A stretch of 61,960 nucleotides of DNA, from the NCBI GenBank assembly GCA_902791025.1, contig CADATZ010000020.1, positions 1 through 61,960 on the forward strand, read 5' to 3'. The notes below the pieces were generated by a model, which was given only the letters and a program-made list of their open reading frames with translations, was not told the DNA's origin and made no database searches. The position numbers and the translations under genes are program-made. How positions within the stretch are numbered: the stretch's first letter is position 1; each line of letters opens with the position of its first letter. Positions 7,522-16,147 of the stretch are shown here, piece after piece. Origin of the DNA: an uncultured Chloroflexota bacterium (GTDB taxonomy: Bacteria > Chloroflexota > Anaerolineae > Anaerolineales > Anaerolineaceae).

Positions 7522-9204
7522 CTACTGGCCACTAATCTCTCCCGGATTTCCCCAGAGACGGTCATAATTTTTCCAGACATCGTTCAGCTCCGCAGTCTCA
7601 TTCATGCGGTAGTCTTTATCCTCATCGATCATGGTGAGCATCACATCCGCGATCTGCGGGTCGAACCAGGTACCCCGGCAGCGCTCGATTTCCGCACGGA
7701 CGTCCGACTGCTTTTTCGGAACGGAATAGGTCCGGGTGCTGGTCATAGCGTCATAGCAGTCCGCGATGCAGGCGATCCTGGCCCGCTCCGGGATCTCGTA
7801 CTCCTTCAGTCCATCGGGATATCCGGTCCCGTTAAAACGCTCATGATGCCATCTGGCACCCTGGGAAAGCTCCGGCATATCCGTGATCTCTCTTAAAATC
7901 TCATATCCTTTGATGGTATGTGCTTTCACCGCCGCGAATTCGTCATTGGTCAGGCGGGTCGATTTATGGATGATGTCCTCATGGATCCCGATTTTCCCGA
8001 TGTCGTGCAGCAGTCCAATCTCATAAAGCTCGACCTGTTCCCGGTCGCTTTTTCCCATTCTCCGCCCGATTTCCGCGCAGATCGCCGCCACTCTGCGGGA
8101 GTGACCGTCCGTATAGTGGTCCTTGGTGTCAACCGTGCGGGAAAGCGTAAACATCATCTCACGTGTGAGCCGCTTGGAGCGCCGGGTCTGACGATCCACT
8201 TCCTTTTCAAGCTTTTCCTCATATTCATAATGTTCCGTATCATCCACCAGCATAAAGAGCTTCCCGACTGATTCCCCGTGGTGATGAAGCTCATTTTCCA
8301 CCGGCGTATAGATTCGTCCCTCATGTGTGACTGTTCCGTGGTCTGTCACTGCCTGCACAATGCCTGAAGGCAGACTTTCGGCACCGGTCTCCAATTCCGG
8401 ATAGATACGGAAAGCGGGTTTATTGAAATAATCAACCGTACCCTCATTGTCTATCGCGATAATCCCTTCGGAAATCCTGTCGATAACGAAATCCTTCGCG
8501 ATCTCGGTCATACCAAGCAAATCATAGCGGAATATGGCGATCAGCATGATCATCGTGCTGAGGAAAAACCCGAACATGGTTACATCATAAAATTCTGTTA
8601 CTTTGAGTAACTTAGCGATTTGAATAATATAAAATACAGTTTCAATCGTGAGGGCGAAAATGACGATCAAAATCCTTTTCCGTGACAGGCTCCGTTTTTC
8701 TTTAAGGAATCCTCGGATGAGGCATCCGATCCCCATGAGAATGTAAATGATCTGTATTCCAAAAAAGCCATAGTAAATCACACCATTTCCGTGAAACAGT
8801 TTTGGAAAAACTTCGCCCTGTACAAATTCGTAGTCGGAATAATAAAGCTTATGGCTTTCCAGTGTGAATATAGAGGCATAAACGCCCAGATGCACCATCA
8901 CCAGGATCCTTGTGACCCAATCCGGGATCCTGACTTTGCCAAGCTTCAGCGAAAACAAAAACAAACCCAGGCTGATCCAGACTCTTCCTGCATAGGAGAG
9001 CTTCAGTGCGGTGATATATGTCTCTTGAGAACCGGCTTTCAGCTCAAACAGATAGCCAAGGTTATTGAAAAATGTCGCGGCACAGCTCAGAAACAAATAC
9101 GAGTGGAGCGAATTCCGCCACTTGTGAAGGATGATCCAGCTTTCAAGAAACAAGCCGAGGATACTGATATATTGAATTGTCAGTAAAATATCACGAAGGT
9201 CCAT
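7522..9204 (-). CDS. Membrane HD-GYP domain phosphodiesterase with PAS domain
   Basis: A 560-residue protein. The N-terminal 220 residues hold about seven membrane helices of the histidine-kinase 7TM sensor type. Next come a PAS-like domain (about 225-330, DRISEGIIAIDNEG), a short coiled coil (EKLEKEVDRQTRRSKRL) and a C-terminal HD-GYP domain with the catalytic HDIGKIGI near residue 400 and HHERFNGTGYPDG near 455. HD-GYP enzymes hydrolyse cyclic di-GMP (or cyclic GAMP) at a bi- or trinuclear iron centre. The protein probably senses a membrane-derived signal. It is followed on the same strand by no gene for more than 450 bp and is preceded by the ABC permease with a 9-bp gap. Confidence 0.92.
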   Translation of the reverse strand: MDLRDILLTIQYISILGLFLESWIILHKWRNSLHSYLFLSCAATFFNNLGYLFELKAGSQETYITALKLSYAGRVWISLGLFLFSLKLGKVRIPDWVTRILVMVHLGVYASIFTLESHKLYYSDYEFVQGEVFPKLFHGNGVIYYGFFGIQIIYILMGIGCLIRGFLKEKRSLSRKRILIVIFALTIETVFYIIQIAKLLKVTEFYDVTMFGFFLSTMIMLIAIFRYDLLGMTEIAKDFVIDRISEGIIAIDNEGTVDYFNKPAFRIYPELETGAESLPSGIVQAVTDHGTVTHEGRIYTPVENELHHHGESVGKLFMLVDDTEHYEYEEKLEKEVDRQTRRSKRLTREMMFTLSRTVDTKDHYTDGHSRRVAAICAEIGRRMGKSDREQVELYEIGLLHDIGKIGIHEDIIHKSTRLTNDEFAAVKAHTIKGYEILREITDMPELSQGARWHHERFNGTGYPDGLKEYEIPERARIACIADCYDAMTSTRTYSVPKKQSDVRAEIERCRGTWFDPQIADVMLTMIDEDKDYRMNETAELNDVWKNYDRLWGNPGEISGQ

Positions 9205-9213
9205 TTTTGAATT

Positions 9214-10818
9214 TTATTTCTCCCTCTTTGCCAAAGTCATAGCCTTCCGGTAACTCAGAGCAGCCAGCACAGCCGTTATCAGGATCAGGATGAGTGTCAG
9301 CAGCTTGTGATCCATCCGTGTGCCGAGGAAAATCGTCAGCCCGATGAGCGCCATGGTAACAAACAGATTGGGCAGCAGGTAGACGGTGACCGCCGCACCC
9401 TGCTTGATGACCTCGACCTCATTTTCCCAATCCAGCCGCATATGACGGATGCCGCAGACACAGCCCCAGGCGGTCGAAAAGGCACACAGGGCAAAACCCA
9501 TTATCAAATATAATACCGAATCAGCCAAAGGTACATGCGCGGATATACACATACAAAGCGTGGAAAAAGTCATGAACGGCACTGTAAGCAGCATATTAAA
9601 GAGCATCTTCCCCCGGTAAACGGTCTTCATTTCGATCGGCAGGCTTTGAAGGATCCAGTAATTCTTTCCCTCCAGGGAAGGAGAGCAAGCCGTGGTTGCC
9701 ATCATGCCGATGAAGAAATAGAGGATCAATGGAATCGCCGGGCGGAGAACAGCCGGATCAAACGGTGCGTTTTGTGTCACAGTCATAACGATCTTGTCAA
9801 ATCCGAAAATCAGTGTGATGATCCCCAGCAAAGCCGCCAGGATCACTCCCATCCCGCCATTCACCATATACGTCGTGGAACCGGTCAGCCGCTTGAATTC
9901 CTTGAACGCAATCGCTTCTTCCACACTGCGCTGTTTTTGTGTGCTCATCTTGAAATTTCGAGCCGCGGCATGAGATTTCAAGGCAGAATTGATGTTCCGG
10001 TAAGATTTCCCCACCACAGTGAACACCGCCGCAAACAACAGCACACTCACGCCGATGAGCAGCAGAGCACTCAACAAATCAGGCTTTCTAACCGCATTCG
10101 CAAACCATCCCGCGGGCAGATAGATCCGCCCGGCATTTTCGGTTATTTCCGAGATCGATTCGAGTGTTGCCTCAACTTTATCGTTCCGGAACATGTCTTC
10201 GATGATGAAGCGCAAAGAAAAGCAGAAGATGACGAAAATCATCGTGAGTACCGTCTGCACGATGTTGGTTTTTCTGAATCCCGCACTGATCCGCGCGATC
10301 AGGAAACCGATGAAGGACGATATTAGCATCGGAATGACCGGGATGAAAAGGGACAGGACCATCCAAAGCGGATATACGATCACGGATGGATGGGCGAAGA
10401 TGCCGTATCCGATCATCATTGCAAGGGAAATGCTGATGTACCAGGGCAGGCTTTTGATGTACATATACAGGAATTTGCACCCCGCGACGGTCTTTGACTC
10501 AAAAGGCAGCGACATCAGCATGTCGTATTCTTTGAAGTTGAACAGATAACCGTTCGTTTGGAACAGCGTAAAGATAAATGCGAGCGCACTGATGATCAGC
10601 GCACACAGCACCGGCGCGGCATCTATCATTCCGAGTTTTCCGTAACCGACACACATCGCAATGGCGTATCCCACGAGCATCGCGTAGATACACGCCTGGC
10701 CGATATATCCCCAGATGATTTTTGTACGCTTCTTTTTATCCGTGGTGTGCCGGTAGATATTCCGCTGGCTGGTGGAGAGCAGCAGCGTTTTCAGCAGGAG
10801 GATGCTGTTAGCTGTCAT
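9214..10818 (-). CDS. ABC exporter permease subunit
   Basis: A 534-residue integral membrane protein with about 12 hydrophobic segments in two blocks of six (roughly 30-260 and 320-530), separated by a cytoplasmic region (HAAARNFKMSTQKQRSVEEAIAFKEFKR). This two-half layout is typical of permeases in the BcrB/YknZ-like and ABC-2 exporter groups. It overlaps the ATPase gene by 11 bp and must pair with it. The substrate is unknown; relatives export antibiotics, lipids or peptides. Confidence 0.85.
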   Translation of the reverse strand: MTANSILLLKTLLLSTSQRNIYRHTTDKKKRTKIIWGYIGQACIYAMLVGYAIAMCVGYGKLGMIDAAPVLCALIISALAFIFTLFQTNGYLFNFKEYDMLMSLPFESKTVAGCKFLYMYIKSLPWYISISLAMMIGYGIFAHPSVIVYPLWMVLSLFIPVIPMLISSFIGFLIARISAGFRKTNIVQTVLTMIFVIFCFSLRFIIEDMFRNDKVEATLESISEITENAGRIYLPAGWFANAVRKPDLLSALLLIGVSVLLFAAVFTVVGKSYRNINSALKSHAAARNFKMSTQKQRSVEEAIAFKEFKRLTGSTTYMVNGGMGVILAALLGIITLIFGFDKIVMTVTQNAPFDPAVLRPAIPLILYFFIGMMATTACSPSLEGKNYWILQSLPIEMKTVYRGKMLFNMLLTVPFMTFSTLCMCISAHVPLADSVLYLIMGFALCAFSTAWGCVCGIRHMRLDWENEVEVIKQGAAVTVYLLPNLFVTMALIGLTIFLGTRMDHKLLTLILILITAVLAALSYRKAMTLAKREK

Positions 10819-11536
10819 GATCCGCCTCCAGGAAGGTCTGTTCCAGTGAATGTCCGGCTGTCAGTTCCTCCATGGTGCCGGAGGCGATGATCTTTCCTTG
10901 ACGGATAATGGCGACCTTGTTGCAGAGCTTTTCCGCAACGTCCAGCACATGGGTCGAGAAAAAGACTGCCGAACCCTGCTGACACATTTCCCGCATGATT
11001 TCTTTCAAAGTGAAGGATGCCTTCGGGTCCAAACCGACGAAGGGTTCGTCCAGCACCAGCAGCTTTGGTTTATGGATCAGTGCGGAAATGATCGCCACTT
11101 TCTGCTTCATCCCGTGAGAATAGGAGCTGATGAGATCGCCCAGTGCAGCAGTGATCTCAAACATGTCCGCGTATTTTTTGATGCTTTCTTCCCTTTCTGC
11201 GGCACTGATACCGAAGACATCCGCTACAAAATTCAGATACTGGATCCCGGTCAGGTTTTCATAAAGATCCGGATTGTCGGGAATATAAGCAGTGACGCGC
11301 TTACATTCCAGCGGTTCGGTTTTGACGGAATGCCCATCGATAAGGATCTCACCTTCGGTGAAATCCAGCACGCCCACCACAGCCCGGATGGTTGTCGATT
11401 TCCCCGCGCCGTTGTGTCCGATGAATCCGTAAATATCCCCGCTCATCACGTTCAGCGAGACGTTATCCGCGGCCTTCTTTCCTTCTCCATAGGATTTTGA
11501 ATAATTTTTGATTTCAAGGATCGTATTTTCGTTCAT
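10808..11536 (-). CDS. ABC transporter ATP-binding protein
   Basis: A 242-residue ATPase. Walker A GHNGAGKST spans residues 40-48, the signature is the variant YSHGMKQ (about 139-145), Walker B is LLVLDEP (159-165) with the D-loop GLD, and the switch histidine is in STHV. The Q-loop region reads AYIPDNPDLYENLT, which marks the BcrA/EcsA-like exporter ATPase group. It powers the permease encoded immediately downstream. Confidence 0.95.
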   Translation of the reverse strand: MNENTILEIKNYSKSYGEGKKAADNVSLNVMSGDIYGFIGHNGAGKSTTIRAVVGVLDFTEGEILIDGHSVKTEPLECKRVTAYIPDNPDLYENLTGIQYLNFVADVFGISAAEREESIKKYADMFEITAALGDLISSYSHGMKQKVAIISALIHKPKLLVLDEPFVGLDPKASFTLKEIMREMCQQGSAVFFSTHVLDVAEKLCNKVAIIRQGKIIASGTMEELTAGHSLEQTFLEADHDS

Positions 11537-11562
11537 ACCTGTTTATCCTCCACGTACCTTTT

Positions 11563-11660
11563 AACTGTTCTGAATGGAGCACATGGGGACTGGCAACTTG
11601 TGCCGAAGAGCCGGCACAAGTGTGCTTGTCCCCATGTGCGTTTCATGGTTCTGAACAGTT
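11563..11660 (-). repeat. Palindromic repeat element, copy 4 (complete, 98 bp)
   Basis: The outer arms AACTGTTCTGAA (11563-11574) and TTCTGAACAGTT (11649-11660) are perfect complements. The inner arms carry GCACATGGGGACTGGCAACTTGTGC and GCACAAGTGTGCTTGTCCCCATGTGC. The remaining gene-free DNA to 11855 shows no feature I can support. Confidence 0.9.
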
Positions 11661-11855
11661 GCCATCTTTCATCCATGGTATCAAAGAAACCCGGAACTGT
11701 AAATCGCAAAATCTGCACGCAGGCAATCATCCGCTGTGTTTGTGACAGGGGGAGAAGCTCCTGCACCGGATCATATGAGCAAAGCCCGCACATCGTATGG
11801 AGTATGGAAATTCAGGTTCCTTTGGGGCCAATCTCCGGGGTATATCGGTGCTGGG

Positions 11856-12857
11856 TCAGCGTTTTCGCAGCAGGGAAGCGACGTCAAGGATGAAAAGGTC
11901 GAGGGCGGCTTCGGGGTCGTTGCCGCTGGTTTTGAACTGATAGTCGAATTCCAGCAGGCTCGCGTAAATGGTTTTTAATTTCTCAGCAGTGAAAGCGGAG
12001 GCCTGGCGGCAGAGTTTGTCCGCAACGAAAGGGATCTGTCCCAGTTCCTTTTGCACCACCTGGGAATTGCCGCGGCGGTCGAGGATGGCGCGGGTTTGGA
12101 CCAGCAGGCGGAACTGCCGGATGATCATGGCGAAAAGCTGCGGGATCTCTTCGGTTTCTTCGAGCTGATGAAGTTTCGTCAGCGCCACTTTGGAATTTCC
12201 CACGACCAGCGCATCGACCATATCAAAGACCGAGACCGAGGTCACTCCGCTGACCAGTTCGTTGACGTCCGCGTCATCGACCGGCCGGGAAAAGCCGACA
12301 TAGAGCAGCAATTTCTCGATCTCGTGGCTCGCGGCCTGGGTGTCATTCCCGATTGCAGCCGCCAGAGCCGAGGCACCGGAGCCATCGAATTTTCCGCCCA
12401 ATGCAACCGCTTTTTTCATGATCCAGCCGGGCATCGCCGACTGTGCAGGCAGCTGACTGGTGATGATTTCCGCCTTGGCGGGATTTTTTTCGACCCACTT
12501 GCGCAGAAATGAGGTCTTACCGAGTTTTTCCCAATCCTTCCGTTCGATGGCATCCTTCACGACAAGATACAGCTGCGTGCTGGGCGGCGTGTCTTCAAGC
12601 AGCTTGAGAAACTTCTGGTTTCCGTCCCGTCCGCCCGCCATTGCAAGGGGTTCGTTCAGGATCACGACGCGGAAATCGGTCAGGAAGGGCGCGGCCAGCA
12701 CCGCGTTGGAAAAATCATTGGCGGAAAGGCCCTTGCCGTACAGAACCGTCAGGTTCAGATCCGCGAATCCGCTGTCCTTCTGCTCCTGAACAAGCTTCGC
12801 CACCGCCTCATCAATGGCGCTGATGTCGTCCCCGTGAAGAATGTGAATATTTGCCAT
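11856..12857 (-). CDS. holA: DNA polymerase III delta subunit
   Basis: A 333-residue protein matching HolA in length and pattern: the N-terminal HILHGDD strand, a P-loop-like but non-functional region, NEPLA, KFLKLLEDTPPSTQLYLVVKD, then the helical collar domain ending in LDLFILDVASLLRK. It opens the sliding clamp as part of the clamp loader. No Shine-Dalgarno sequence is visible upstream; the leader is the pyrimidine-rich complement of a TTAGGGG-type repeat. It is an essential replication gene, so translation may be leaderless or unstructured. Confidence 0.92.
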   Translation of the reverse strand: MANIHILHGDDISAIDEAVAKLVQEQKDSGFADLNLTVLYGKGLSANDFSNAVLAAPFLTDFRVVILNEPLAMAGGRDGNQKFLKLLEDTPPSTQLYLVVKDAIERKDWEKLGKTSFLRKWVEKNPAKAEIITSQLPAQSAMPGWIMKKAVALGGKFDGSGASALAAAIGNDTQAASHEIEKLLLYVGFSRPVDDADVNELVSGVTSVSVFDMVDALVVGNSKVALTKLHQLEETEEIPQLFAMIIRQFRLLVQTRAILDRRGNSQVVQKELGQIPFVADKLCRQASAFTAEKLKTIYASLLEFDYQFKTSGNDPEAALDLFILDVASLLRKR

Positions 12858-12860
12858 AAT

Positions 12861-13003
12861 TTTAGGGGTTAGGGTCTGGGGGTTAGGGATTAGGGGTTAG
12901 GAATTGTATACTTGCTGTTGCCAATTGGTAGTCTGAAGCATTCTCTTCGTACAGCAATCCCCTACTCCTAACCCCTAATTCCTAATCCCTAATCCCTGAT
13001 ACC
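12861..13003. repeat. TTAGGGG-type short-period repeats in inverted arrangement
   Basis: Between holA and the DUF6391 gene, one side carries four or five imperfect copies of (G)GGGTTAGGGATTAG and the other carries the complement CCTAACCCCTAATTCC. The two arrays can pair as a long hairpin around a unique 50-bp core. The telomere-like look is coincidental; similar but different spacer repeats recur elsewhere in this window. Confidence 0.7.
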
Positions 13004-13005
13004 TC

Positions 13006-13533
13006 TCATTCCAAATTTGTTTTCACAAAAAACAGCGGCGTACCGTGAACGGTGCTGCAGCTGATGCTGACGATGGTCAGGTTTGAGACATTCGCGTCCG
13101 TGGTGATATGTTTCTGCATGTAAGGCCCCAGCGGACGTCCAAGCAGCGCACCGACAAGGCCGGCGGAGGTCAGGGCACTGAAGCGGCTGAAATCGCTTTC
13201 GTCGTCCCCTTCCATTTTTAATGCCAGCATGGAGGTCAGGGCTGTGCACAGTCCGGTCATGGCGATATTCGTCCCGCAGTTCGGGTGGACCGCCAGGCTC
13301 TTTTCCCCATTCTTGAGCCGGGCATGCGCGATTTCCGCGGCACGTTGGATGTCCTGCAGCTCCGTCTTGCCATAGATCCAGAAGCCTTTGACGAAGGAAT
13401 ACCCGGCAAAGGACACTCCGGGCTTGGATTTTGTCAGCACATGAATGGTGGCATGCTCCATGGCATGATTTTTCCGGATGTGACTCAGCACCTGCACCGG
13501 TGCGATTTCTGTTCTCTTTACTGTAATCTCCAT
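13006..13533 (-). CDS. DUF6391-type protein
   Basis: A 175-residue protein with the family block near the N-terminus (NHAMEHATIHVL), then HPNCGTNIAMTGL followed by a hydrophobic helix, and a C-terminal LGRPLGPYMQKHITTDANV. This matches what I know of DUF6391 proteins, found in cyanobacteria, Chloroflexota and some Firmicutes, of unknown function. The conserved His/Glu cluster could bind a metal, which is inference. It sits between radA and holA in the same orientation. Confidence 0.75.
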   Translation of the reverse strand: MEITVKRTEIAPVQVLSHIRKNHAMEHATIHVLTKSKPGVSFAGYSFVKGFWIYGKTELQDIQRAAEIAHARLKNGEKSLAVHPNCGTNIAMTGLCTALTSMLALKMEGDDESDFSRFSALTSAGLVGALLGRPLGPYMQKHITTDANVSNLTIVSISCSTVHGTPLFFVKTNLE

Positions 13534-13559
13534 ATATTCTAAATCCTATATCCTATCCC

Positions 13560-14981
13560 CTAATCCCTGTTGTTTTCCGGCAGCAGAACCGCTTTCAATG
13601 CTTCGCGGAGGGAACGGGCTTCGATGACCTGCATGGTTTTCGGGAAGCTGTCACGGGTTTTCTGATTGACCCGCGGGATCACCGCCAGGGTGAATCCCAG
13701 TTTAGCCGCCTCATTCAGCCGGGCAGTGATCTTATTCGCCCCGCGCAGCTCGCCGGAAAGGCCAATTTCTCCGATCAGAACCGCATCAGCCCGCACCGGT
13801 TGGTTGCGCGCGGAAGAAACGATGGCAGCTGCGATAGCAAGGTCCGCCGCCGGTTCCGCGATACGCATCCCGCCAACGACATTGACAAATACGTCCTGTT
13901 CACCCAGCCGCACCCCGATCCGCCGGGTCAGGACAGCGGTGATGAGGAACAGCCGGTTGATATCTACACCGATCGGCGTCCTGCGGGGATTGCCAAGTCC
14001 CACCGGATTGGTGAGACCCTGGATCTCCACCAGCAGCGGGCGGGTGCCCTCCATCGTCACCACGATCGCGGAACCCGGCGCGTTGACCATGCGCTCCGCG
14101 AGAAAGACCTCGGATGGATTTTTGACCTCCACAAGGCCCTCCTCCAGCATCTCAAAGACGCCTACTTCTGAGGTGGCACCGTAACGGTTTTTCACCGAAC
14201 GCAGCAGCCGCAGGGACATAAAGCGGTCGCCCTCCAGATAGAGGACGGTATCCACAATATGTTCAAGGATGCGCGGACCGGCGATATTGCCTTCCTTGGT
14301 GACGTGGCCGATCATGAAGACCGTGATATTGTTCATCTTAGCCACTTCGCGCAGCTTGCCGGCACATTCGCGCACCTGCGTGATCGACCCTGCCGTAGAC
14401 TCGATCTCGTCCAGCTGCATGGTTTGAATGGAGTCAATGATCAGGAACTCCGGCTGCAGCTCTTTCACATGGTGCAGGATGTGGTTCAGGCTGGTTTCCG
14501 TCATCAGCATCAGATCATCAGGGATTTCTGCAGCGCTGCCGGAGGCCTCGATCAACCGGGCCGCCCGCATTTTGATCTGCCGTTCGGACTCCTCACCGGA
14601 GACATAAAGCAGTTTATGATCCCGTGATATGTTCATGGCGGTCTGCAGCAGCAGGGTGGATTTCCCAATCCCCGGGTCACCGCCGATCAATATCACGGAG
14701 CCGGGGACGATCCCGCCGCCCAGCACCTGGGAAAGCTCGGAGATACCGGTCTCAATGCGAGGTTCGGCTTTTTCGTCAACATCTTTCAGACGCTGTGGTT
14801 TCGCGTCCGTCAGGCTGCCGGTACTGATAACGCGGGCGCGGCTGCGGGAGGAAAGGCCGGTCTGTTCTTCCTGCACAACTTCTTCCATAGTACCAAAAGC
14901 GCCGCAGCCCGGACAGCGGCCGAGAAATTTCGGGCTGGTCCGTCCGCATGCCTGACATACATATTGCGTAAGTGTTTTTGC
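13560..14981 (-). CDS. radA: DNA repair protein RadA (Sms)
   Basis: A 473-residue protein with the complete RadA layout: an N-terminal C4 zinc finger (C10, C13, C24, C27), a RecA-like ATPase with Walker A GDPGIGKST at 102-110, the RadA-specific KNRYG motif near residue 255, and a C-terminal Lon-like domain (MRIAEPAADLAIAAA, GEIGLSGELRG). RadA is a DnaB-like helicase that promotes branch migration in recombination. I chose the ATG at 14981 because the zinc finger begins directly after MAKTLTQYV, as in the family; six extra codons upstream have no support. Confidence 0.96.
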   Translation of the reverse strand, partial: AKTLTQYVCQACGRTSPKFLGRCPGCGAFGTMEEVVQEEQTGLSSRSRARVISTGSLTDAKPQRLKDVDEKAEPRIETGISELSQVLGGGIVPGSVILIGGDPGIGKSTLLLQTAMNISRDHKLLYVSGEESERQIKMRAARLIEASGSAAEIPDDLMLMTETSLNHILHHVKELQPEFLIIDSIQTMQLDEIESTAGSITQVRECAGKLREVAKMNNITVFMIGHVTKEGNIAGPRILEHIVDTVLYLEGDRFMSLRLLRSVKNRYGATSEVGVFEMLEEGLVEVKNPSEVFLAERMVNAPGSAIVVTMEGTRPLLVEIQGLTNPVGLGNPRRTPIGVDINRLFLITAVLTRRIGVRLGEQDVFVNVVGGMRIAEPAADLAIAAAIVSSARNQPVRADAVLIGEIGLSGELRGANKITARLNEAAKLGFTLAVIPRVNQKTRDSFPKTMQVIEARSLREALKAVLLPENNRD

Positions 14982-15047
14982 CATACCTGAATTATACACT
15001 ATTAGTTGTCAGTTATCAGTGGGCAGTTGCCGGTTAAACCGTATTAA

Positions 15048-15131
15048 CGGAGCGGCGCACATGAGGACAGGCACGCTTGTGCGGGCTGCGCCGCACAAGA
15101 TGCCAGTCCCCATGTGCTTCGTTCTGATTAG
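15048..15131 (+). repeat. Palindromic repeat element, copy 5
   Basis: GCACATGAGGACAGGCACGC and GATGCCAGTCCCCATGTGC arms flank the stem TTGTGCGGGCTGCGCCGCACAA. The right end CTGATTAG matches the family boundary with one change. It separates radA from the small-RNA-like unit. Confidence 0.9.
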
Positions 15132-15164
15132 AGAAAATAAAAAAACCTCTGAATAGAGGTTTTT
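15131..15164 (-). terminator. Strong intrinsic terminator (minus-strand reading)
   Basis: A perfect 10-bp stem, AAAAACCTCT (15141-15150) with AGAGGTTTTT (15155-15164), has a four-base loop. On the minus strand it is followed by TTTTTTTATTTT. It closes the short transcript starting near 15278. Confidence 0.85.
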
Positions 15165-15278
15165 ATTATGAAAATTATGTCCCCTGCATCCGGGTAAACC
15201 TTCATCCAGGAAACTTCCGGAAAGACCCAAGCTTTTTTCCCCCTACTAGCCCGCAGTGCACGTTCCGTTATTCAATAT
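15136..15278 (-). ncRNA. Candidate small structured RNA, about 140 nt, class unknown
   Basis: A consensus promoter and a strong terminator frame about 140 nt without a convincing reading frame. The RNA strand contains GGGTCTTTCCGGAAG followed by a GGTTTACCC partner, so GGGT/ACCC can close an internal hairpin, and CTGCGGG can pair with CCCGGATGCAG. It does not show the SRP (GGAAGGAAGCAG) or 6S end-pairing features. A terminated leader for radA is the main alternative, but a repeat element and 150 bp lie between. Confidence 0.5.
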
Positions 15279-15284
15279 ACACTT

Positions 15285-15312
15285 ATTTTAAGTATGAAAA
15301 CGTTTTTGTCAA
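15285..15312 (-). promoter_or_regulatory. Sigma-70-type promoter for the small RNA
   Basis: On the minus strand TTGACA (15312-15307), a 16-bp spacer and TAAAAT (15290-15285) form a near-consensus promoter. Transcription would start near 15278. Confidence 0.7.
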
Positions 15313-15418
15313 GACACATTGTGCATATTAGTACATTTCTAAGAATTTGTCTGACATTATAAAAATTTATGGATGAGAAAGCAGCGGGCAATAACTCCCG
15401 GCTGCCCGCTGCTCATGC

Positions 15419-16000
15419 TTATAAACCCTTGCTTACTTCCTTCCACACCTTTTCCCAGGTTTTGCTGTTGGAGCTGCCGACGCGCAGGCCCCAGGGTTCG
15501 TACCAGTGGAAGGAGACTGTCTGTCCATCGAGCAGCCAATCCTGTGGGAATGAAGTGTCCTGCCAGTCAAGCGGTTCAGCGGCTTCACGCCGGATGGAAT
15601 TTTCACGAAGCATATGCGCCAGCTCCGCTTCCTGCTCCTTCGGCATCGTGTCCGGTTTTACAGAGTAGAACAGCGAAGTGCCGCTCTTACTCAGCAGCTT
15701 ACCCCATTGCCGGTTATATTTCCAGGAAATATTTTCGGAAATTCCGATGCAGTCCGCATCAATATCGAAAAAGGCGCCATGCTGGGGCAGCCGAAATGCC
15801 AATGTATTCACGCCAAAGCGCAGGGACCGCTCCCACATCAGCCCGCTGGTGTCATCCCCTGTGCGATGCATGTGCATGAGGCCGGCTCCCAGATGCCCGA
15901 TGGTGTTGCAGCCCAGGACCAGCATACCGTGTTTTTGTGCGGCGTTCAGGATCGTTTGATACAGGGAAATAATGATTTCAGCGGAAGTGCGGCACAGCCC
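15419..16000 (-). pseudogene. C-terminal fragment of an alpha-galactosidase-like (GH36-type) glycosidase
   Basis: The frame encodes about 190 residues: a GCNTIGHLGAGL strand, HRTGDDTSGLMWERS, GVNTLAFRLPQHGAFFDIDADC, then SGTSLFYS and a C-terminal WYEPWG. These are C-terminal blocks of GH36/melibiase-like enzymes, where the D-D-x-S-G and D-A-D segments line the end of the catalytic barrel. The N-terminal two thirds are absent: upstream of residue 5 or so the sequence passes straight into half of a palindromic repeat element. The ATG at 16006 belongs to the repeat, so I treat this as a decapitated gene. Confidence 0.7.
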
Positions 16001-16047
16001 GCACAAGCGTGCCTGTCCCCATGTGCGTTCCTGCTGAGTCTGAATAG
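15987..16047 (-). repeat. Palindromic repeat element, copy 6 (half element at a gene truncation)
   Basis: Only the loop and one arm remain (GTGCGGCACAGCCCGCAC, then GCGTGCCTGTCCCCATGTGC), ending in CTGAATAG at 16040-16047. The other arm is missing exactly where the glycosidase fragment begins. Confidence 0.85.
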
Positions 16048-16147
16048 AATCAATTATATCAGCATAAAAAAGTTATTCAAAATTCGGAAATCAAACAAGA
16101 AATAACAAAAGCATTGTGATATGATTAATCCGGGAGATCCAACCATT

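Noticed and set aside
12861..13003. TTAGGG repeats as a chromosome end
   Set aside because: The arrays are imperfect, internal, inverted and located between two bacterial housekeeping genes.
15136..15278. SRP RNA, 6S RNA or tmRNA
   Set aside because: The SRP tetraloop and GGAAGGAAGCAG element are missing, the ends do not pair as in 6S, and no tRNA-like ends are present.
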